Source: Neodiprion pinetum (taxonomy: Eukaryota > Arthropoda > Insecta > Hymenoptera > Diprionidae). Taken from it: a stretch of 64,000 nt of DNA. The translations under genes and the position numbers were made by a program. The stretch spans positions 16,812,537-16,876,536 of the forward strand of contig NC_060233.1 in NCBI RefSeq assembly GCF_021155775.2. The letters run 5' to 3'. A model generated the notes under the pieces. It had not been told where the DNA came from and did not search any database. It saw only the letters and a list, made by a program, of their open reading frames with translations. Below, piece by piece: positions 57,637 through 64,000 of the stretch (position 1 is its first letter; the number at the start of each line of letters is the position of its first letter).

Positions 57637-60600
57637 CTAAGATGCAGGCGTGTAACCCCGCGGAAGCGTGTCGGTTGTGTTTTGAAACACGATCCGCTTG
57701 TCGTCATTCCAGCTCAGTGCCACTTTCTGCTGTTCTACGGTGTATACCTTGTGCTTTCGACACAATATCAAATGCTGATTTGTGGACAAATTTTCACGTT
57801 TCAACGCAGATTCCAAATAATCGTTGAAAGTTATTTTTCTCAACGCTGATCCTCTAACACCTTTGGCACGTTTATTGTCTTTCTCATCTCCCAAGACTCG
57901 GAATGCGTACAATTTAGCTCGTAATCCTACAAATTCCAACATTATTTTCCCGTTATTCTCGTCTTTCATCAAACCGAGAACTTTTTTGTTCGCTCGAGGC
58001 ATTCCATAAGCGTTGTCAAGCGGATAATCAGACGTGTCGAATTTATGCAAGTCCTCCTTCATATGTTCGTATATGTCGGGGACGGTAAAAGTGTAAATCA
58101 AACTGTCGGTATCCGTATACATTAATTTTGCTCGGTTGCCAAATTTCTGCTTAATATAATTATAATGAAAATCATAGATATATGTTTTATACAGATCCAG
58201 GATGGAGAAACCTGCATACAATGGTTTATTCAACTTGACTTTCGTCTTACTCATTTCGACGATAATCATCTCTTTGTCGAAAACGGTGCAACTGTGAAAA
58301 TTAGGCTTGGCTATGGTAGCTCTGGCACCGTACCGTCCATCCCATTCGGTGATCAATCGAACATCTCTGTACTTTCGCACGTCTTCCATTGTTTTACCAA
58401 AAACTGCGTTGTTCATCAGTTTGTAAAAATTTTTCTCGAATTCGTTATGAGATTTTTTCCGCAAATCGGTATTCAAATCAGTGTATTTTTTGAGCCACGG
58501 GGTTTGCCTGAATTTGAGAACTCTGTGAATTTTGAGTAATTTTAAGCCTAATTGTAAGCATTGTTTCAAAACGTTGTAGTGAACAACGTAGTTTTTCTTG
58601 GAAAGTAGCGTGGGCGTCAATTTTGGCTGTTTATTGTTCGAAATCGGAGGTACATAGTGCTCCGGACACAATGGTAAATCTTTATGAGTTTCATGCAGTT
58701 CCGCAGGATATTCCAAATCTACCTCCAGCATGTAACCAAACTCCGCATCGTCCGAGATGGTAAGAACGTCGCATTGTCTGAAGTCTGATACCCATTCGAA
58801 GGAACTGTATGGCAGAGCAAAGCTCACAGCAGCACCGTACAAATTATTAACGTCAAAGTACATGAGATAAGATTCTTCGACCTCAGGATCGAATTCCTCT
58901 CCCATATATCTATTGTTGGCCTTTGCGTATCTGTTCGAACACTGTGACACACCACCTCGAATACCCTTTTCGATAAACATAACCATGTCTATGTCGGTGA
59001 GAAGCTCGAGTTCGATGCCTGAACATTTTAACATTGCATCAAACGACAGACCGGGCGCTGTGTAGTAATGTAATGGGTCCAGTTTGTACGTCGTCCAACA
59101 ATTCTGTCGAAAATTTTGAAAAACGTCAGCCAGTAAAAACACGTCCGTCTGTAAATACAAGTCCGAATACTCTCCCAAAGTTTGAACGCTAAAAGTTTGC
59201 CATACGTTGCACGCGTGTGCGTAATCGTCGTCTGATATATTCCGGTCATTCAATTTTGAATAAAACTGTTCTTTGACTGGTAAATGTTTCTCCTCGAGCT
59301 TCTCCCAACTGTCTATGTATTCGTACGGGAAGACACCTTTCCTAGTCAATAACCGAAATTTGTTCAAGCTACTGCAGAATTTACGTGTTATTGTTTTTTG
59401 ACAATCGTCCAGATACGATGATAATTTATCGAGGCTGCTAGGCATGAAACGGTACGAATCTATGAAACGGAACGTTACATCCGTTCCCTTAACGAATTTA
59501 GTGAAGGAAATGTACTTTTCTTTATTAACAGGTAATAGTTTAATAGTACCTTTGAATGACGTTGCCAGGGCTTTGATCAGAAAATGCGAATCGTAACCCG
59601 ATAGATTGTGAAATATCATTGGGATAGTGTGCAAATTTTGGTAATTTAGATTACAGCTGAGGTGAGCAGCACCACGGTACTTTCCCGTGAAATGACAGTG
59701 ATCCCGATGTTTCACGTCTGTGGGTGTAAACGGTTTTTCACAAATATGGCAGACCACCGATAAATCAAATTCGTTAATCTGATTGAAATTTAGTGGTTCC
59801 ATCGGTACAACAGTCTTGTAATATCCCTCTAACGAATGTGCCAATTCCTTTAACTCATTCACAAACCATTGGATGCAAGTTTCTCCGCGATTAATTTTGA
59901 ATTTTGAAAGCAAATCGTCAAACGCAGAATGCAGATAGTAAGCTATACTATACGGAAGATGCTTCTGATAAATTGTTCTATTTTTCCCAAAACTTTCATG
60001 TGTGGGCTACAGTAAACATTCTAGATCTGCGTAAACGCAGAACGGAACGGTTTCTTTGTGTTGAAAATTTTTAAATTTGAGAATCTTGTCCGCTTCTGTT
60101 GGTAAGATAACTTTGGTTTTGTTCAAATTCATGCAATCTACATTGTGCTCGAACAAACACCTTTCAGATTGAAAGTGTGATAGACACCTATCGCACAACC
60201 AAGTACGATGTTTATCTTTAGAAATTTGATAACTTGTCAACCGCGATAAATTCCGAATCCATGCAAAATGATGTGTTACATTCTTTTCAATATTTTCCAT
60301 ACCATCATCGTCATCGTCGTTTTCAGACTCAATTACTAAAAGGTGGATTGTAGGTTTATCAGACTTGTTTCGGCTGAAATAAATGGGTACAATTTCACTG
60401 CGCTTTTGTTTTTCCATACTATCTATACCATAAACGTTAATTGAAAGTTTGTTAAGTTTCTCAAATCTTGGAATCTGGTCTAAAGGCATTGAAAAATGCA
60501 AACCGTCGTATTGTAGCACTGAGCTGAAATGTGAATATGAAGTGATTTCGCTAGGATTAATGTTGGCTGGAAAGAGGGCTGCGGTGACCGACCATAGAAA

Positions 60601-61020
60601 GCAACACGAGTCGCTGTTACGGATATTGACGACAGACTTCTTATCTTGAATATCTTTGGATAGTGGTGTGTATGGGAACCCACCGCCTCGTAGTGGCACG
60701 TACTTGTTGATATTCACAGTCAGATTGATTATTTCAGTCAGCGACCAACCAGAGTCTCTCTCTTGAAAATCTTCCACCTTGGCCAACACTTTTTGCTTTA
60801 CGTTCTCTTCGAACCACCCGTGTATGTCAGCTGGCTGGAGAATGATCTGGTTTCTGGTGTTAAAATATTTCATTTCTTCAACAAGTTCAGCGTTTTTCGT
60901 TATATTGAATTTACAAAACAAGACACAGTTTGCTTTTAAACTTCCCACTTTTCGTAGCATTTTCTTCAGTCTTGCAACGACGAGGTGTTTCACATCTTCC
61001 AAAAACCAAAGCAGCCGCAT
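57637..61020 (-). pseudogene. polB: Protein-primed type-B DNA polymerase of the Polinton, one nonsense codon
   Basis: Replicative polymerase of the organellar/viral B family. 1127 codons from ATG 61020 in one frame, broken only by TAG at 60007-60009. Upstream of the stop are the Maverick N-terminal region, a zinc-like CDRCLSHF cluster and the exonuclease I motif VYADLECL, which the stop follows directly. Downstream come a CxxC/HxxH cluster (CHICEKPF, HRDHCH), exonuclease II HNLSGYDSH, polymerase motif A FDVNNLYG, the LMNNAVFGKTMED block, and motif C YTDTDSLIY. Frames on both sides are in phase, so one point mutation is the only lesion seen. The 5' end begins within repeat sequence derived from the TIR. 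Confidence 0.92.
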
Positions 61021-61096
61021 ACAAATTTCAGAACCTTTCAGAATTCGACGTCGCACCGCAATCCGTTGTCGGCAGGCCGCTCGCCGTCAAGTCGAA

Positions 61097-61910
61097 AGTT
61101 GTTTTTTTCAATAAAATATTTTGCACCGTCAATATCAACCATTAATTCAGAACCTCTGTCCTGCTAGTTAAGAGTTTATTTCAGAACCTTCCAGAATTCA
61201 AGGTCGCACCGCAATCCGTTGTCGGTAGGCCGTTCGCCGTCAAGTCGAAACTGGTCGGACGATTCCGAGTATTGTTTTCGTCGGACGATTCCGAGAATTG
61301 TTTGTCTAAAATTCGTTCAAGGCCAGAGCGGGTCTTTCAGAATTCAACGTCGCACCGAAATCCTTTGACCGTATGCCGCTCACCGTCGAGTCGAAACACG
61401 TCGGACGAATTGTTTGTCAGTCTAGACTCGTTCAAGGCCGTGAGAATCTTCTCGAACCTTCTGGCAGCTCTCAAAACCTGACACATGCCAGGATTCTCGG
61501 TCGAACGTTCGAGAATCCACGGGTTCCGCTGGGACGCCTGAGGATTCACGGAGTGCGCTCGGTAATGCAGTTATCGATCCCGCTCGATGAGCGTGATTTT
61601 CTTTACCGACAAAGAGCACAGTTTATCCCACAAGGGGTAACACTACGGTAATTTCAGGCATTTTTTACCGACGATCATGGTCATTTGGGAGATTTTTACC
61701 GACAATCATGGTCATTTGGAGGATTTTTTACCGACGATCATGGTCATTTGGGAGATTTTCTTACCGACGAGCGGTCGGCAGAGCACATTTTATCTTACGA
61801 GAGTGGGGTAACCTTCAAGGGTTTGCGTCTAGGATGCACGTATAGGCGGATTGGTCGGCTTGGTCGGTAAAGAAGGTGTTTCTATTCAGAACCGGCCTTG
61901 TTATACTACT
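61097..61910. repeat. Polinton right terminal inverted repeat
   Basis: Inverted copy of the left TIR. 61180-61910 pairs with 49010-49740, and 61097-61190 pairs with 49971-50064. The 240 bp extra block of the left arm is missing here. Tandem 32 bp copies with GGTCATTTGGGAG lie at 61669-61775. Next to it, 61021-61096 is another copy of the TIR-internal segment. Confidence 0.9.
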
Positions 61911-63770
61911 TACTTACGAAGTACCCATTTGATATAATAAGTGAAAGATAAATGAATATTGTTACCTGAAAATAAAAAAAAATTTGAACGAAACTATCAA
62001 TTATGAAAAGCTTTTTCCCCATTAAGATAACTTACTGAAAGTTGCGAAATTTTGGTTTCACATGCAAAGTTTTGAAATAATACGAAATAATCAATTAATT
62101 TTTACCGATTCACTCGAGTATTCTTCGATTATTTTTTTGACCTCGATTAATCGACGCAACTATTATTTTTAGCTTATGTCAGTGGGCATCGCTAGTACAA
62201 TCACGATCTTACATACAGGTCCGGAAAAGACGGTGGTGGAACTAGGCACGCTTAGTGTCCAAGTTTGCTATTTCAATTTACGTCGCAGGGTGCGCTTACG
62301 GTCTCCGGAGGTACAGTGGTTTTAGCATAGAGACTAGAGTACAAGAGTCCGATCTTCGTACATGTGATCCGGCATCAAAAATTCGTACAATCAGGCTTGC
62401 GCTGGCTGACGCTGAACGGCGCTGATATCTCAAAGATCCGACGAGTGATGGGGAGACTGGATCGAGATGGATATACACATTTTTATTATTGCATGAAGGA
62501 CCGTCAATTCCTAATATTATCGACAAATCGGAGCTTTTCAATTGAATTAATTATTCGGACAATGGTTCAACTCATTTTTCTTAAAGGGAGGCTAAACACA
62601 CACGAGAGCAAGAATGAGACACTTGAAATTTTCAAGTGGACTTTTCCCAAACAACTCTATTAAATGAAAAAATTAATATTGAGGCTGTCTACGTGTAATA
62701 ATTTCGCAGAGGTCACAATATCTGTTTTTTCTTTCGTGAAGTCGTCTTCGCGTAAAATTTATAATAAGTTTGTGAGGTTATGTTGATCCTCAACCCCTAC
62801 TTATTTTTTTTTTCATAAAGATACTCAATAAAAAGAATCATATTTCTGTTATCTTTCCTAAGTGATATGCGATCAATTTAATTTCCTACCTTAATATAAT
62901 GACGACGATTAACACCTTTTCCACAATAATGAACACGGGCACGCGTGCTTAACGATATTCCCTTTCAGGTGAGGGGCAATTTCGTTTCGGTCACGATCGA
63001 TGTTTATATACATATATATAGTCAATTCTTACCAACTTCACTTCGGAACTTTACGATAACAGCGCTGCTTTTGATGAAATCAAAAACTACTAAACGACAA
63101 ATGGTCTAGCCGGATAAGAATTGTAAATCTGCCTCCACCGAATTTTGTGGCACCGATTTTTTCCCAAGTTCCTCACCTAAAAAAAAAAAATTTTGTGCAA
63201 AATTACAGCCTTCTACATAGATTCCGAGGGGTTTTTCTGATGAAGAAACGTGTTTTTTCGATTTTTGCGGTTATTAAATACTAAGAGGCGACCGAAAAAT
63301 CTGAAAAATCAGGAACATGATAACATTTATGGAAAAAATATTTGCAACTTTTTTTATGCTAAAGCCTATTATTAATCATCGAATCTTCCTTTAAAAAATA
63401 TATTTTGTAGTGTATATATTTTGCTACTATTATGACAAAAATTGACGTGATTCTACTATTAATTCCCTGCAAATTGAAAAAAAAGTCTCAAAATTCGGCC
63501 TGCAACACATTGACAAAAAGTAAAACGACAAAATTTCACATTTGTTGATGAGAATCCTTACATAAATCATTCTTTGGGTTTAATTGTTGGTGGATCATGG
63601 TTGGAGTAGTTGTGAGACATAACAAACAGATGTAATCAGTAGGATTTTATTGCGAATTTGGATTTATTGGGTTTATGTTGCAGACATCGTTGTGACACAT
63701 TTATGGTTTATGGTTGGACCAGAAAAACACATTTTTCTCTTTCGTGTAATATCGAGTCCCACGAAGAATC
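61911..63770. other. Unit C remainder, then unassigned sequence
   Basis: 61911-62290 aligns with unit A 5372-5770. From about 62290 the sequence is unlike units A and B, and I see no gene or structured repeat. Confidence 0.5.
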
Positions 63771-63782
63771 TCAAATACTTAC

Positions 63783-63945
63783 TACGCTTGTCTTCGTGGT
63801 TTCCGTCTATTTGCTTTTGGATTTGTTTCTCCAGCCATTCGACTCGATCTTGTAGTTTCTTACGATCCTCGTCGTCCGACGATCAATGCCTGTGTTCCTT
63901 TTTTCCCATTTCTCTTTCTTTTTCCTTTTCCAATTTCTGAGTAAA
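63783..63945 (-). other. Possible exon-like charged coding remnant
   Basis: Minus-strand stretch encoding a highly charged helix (SSDDEDRKKLQDRVEWLEKQ) that ends at a strong splice-donor-like GTAAGTATT (intron would start at 63782). An in-frame TGA near 63883 separates it from a KEKEKE-type upstream part. It could be a decayed exon or a retroelement gag fragment. Weak evidence. Confidence 0.25.
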
Positions 63946-64000
63946 CGTGTGACGTGATCGGCACAAAGAAGTAGAATGAGTTGCGTACCGGAGTATACAT

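Larger units (their letters stand above)
49010..61910. mobile_element. Maverick/Polinton (adintovirus-like) element, 12.9 kb, decayed
   Basis: Bounded by inverted repeats starting AGTAGTATAAC and flanked by TACTTG (49004-49009) and TACTTA (61911-61916), a 6 bp duplication with one mismatch. AG ends and a 6 bp duplication are Polinton hallmarks. It encodes type-B DNA polymerase, retroviral-like integrase, packaging ATPase, a phospholipase/protease region and capsid-type proteins. Unit A keeps the empty site at 5372-5377. At least seven genes carry stops or shifts, so the copy cannot be autonomous. Confidence 0.95.
43195..62290. repeat. Tandem array unit C, split by a Polinton
   Basis: Third copy of the unit, carrying the 5' exons of EST-3. 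Similarity to units A and B runs to 49009, is broken by the 12.9 kb Polinton, resumes at 61911 (matching unit A from about 5378), and fades near 62290. Units B and C share the TTAA-flanked element in intron 1 that A lacks, so B and C appear to be the younger pair. Confidence 0.8.

Noticed and set aside
1..64000. tRNA, rRNA or CRISPR array
   Set aside because: No cloverleaf, ribosomal core or regularly spaced direct repeats were seen on either strand.

Overview
The window is AT-rich, intron-bearing animal DNA that looks like an insect genome. Hymenoptera is my best guess, from the style of the esterases and of the Maverick, but this is inference. It has two layers: a tandem array of secreted carboxylesterase genes on the minus strand, and the mobile elements that have landed in that array. 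LAYOUT: The DNA is about three copies of one unit. Unit A is 1-18301, unit B is 18302-43194, and unit C starts at 43195 and stays recognisable to about 62290, interrupted by a 12.9 kb element. Each unit carries the first three exons of one esterase and the last four exons of the next. EST-1 (1-2820) is cut by the window start. EST-2 (9733-21946) and EST-3 (26888-46870) are complete seven-exon genes. Each is predicted to encode 582 aa with a signal peptide and a Ser-Glu-His triad. Both use a GC donor for intron 4, and all three genes have an unusual oxyanion-hole motif. INSERTIONS: Comparing the units dates the insertions, because the empty site is often still present in a sister copy. In unit A a 227 bp hAT-like MITE sits inside an older foldback element. 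Unit B carries a 969 bp palindromic element, a young 5.15 kb Ty3/Gypsy-type LTR retrotransposon inside a TA microsatellite, a 470 bp solo LTR, and a 754 bp TTAA-flanked element. Units B and C share another TTAA-flanked element. Unit C carries a Maverick/Polinton (adintovirus-like) element at 49010-61910. Older shared relics include Tigger/pogo-like, Transib/RAG1-like and reverse-transcriptase fragments. POLINTON: The element has inverted terminal repeats of about 0.8-1.05 kb, a near-perfect 6 bp target duplication, and an intact empty site in unit A. Leftward genes are a small conserved ORF, a capsid-like protein, a penton-like protein and a phospholipase/protease region. Rightward genes are a packaging ATPase, a DUF8207-like protein, a fibre-like protein and an integrase with chromodomain. 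A leftward protein-primed-type DNA polymerase B closes the set. All but the first two carry stops or frameshifts, so it is a decaying copy. REST: The last 2 kb hold only a short remnant of unit C and one doubtful exon-like stretch. I see no tRNA, rRNA or CRISPR array.
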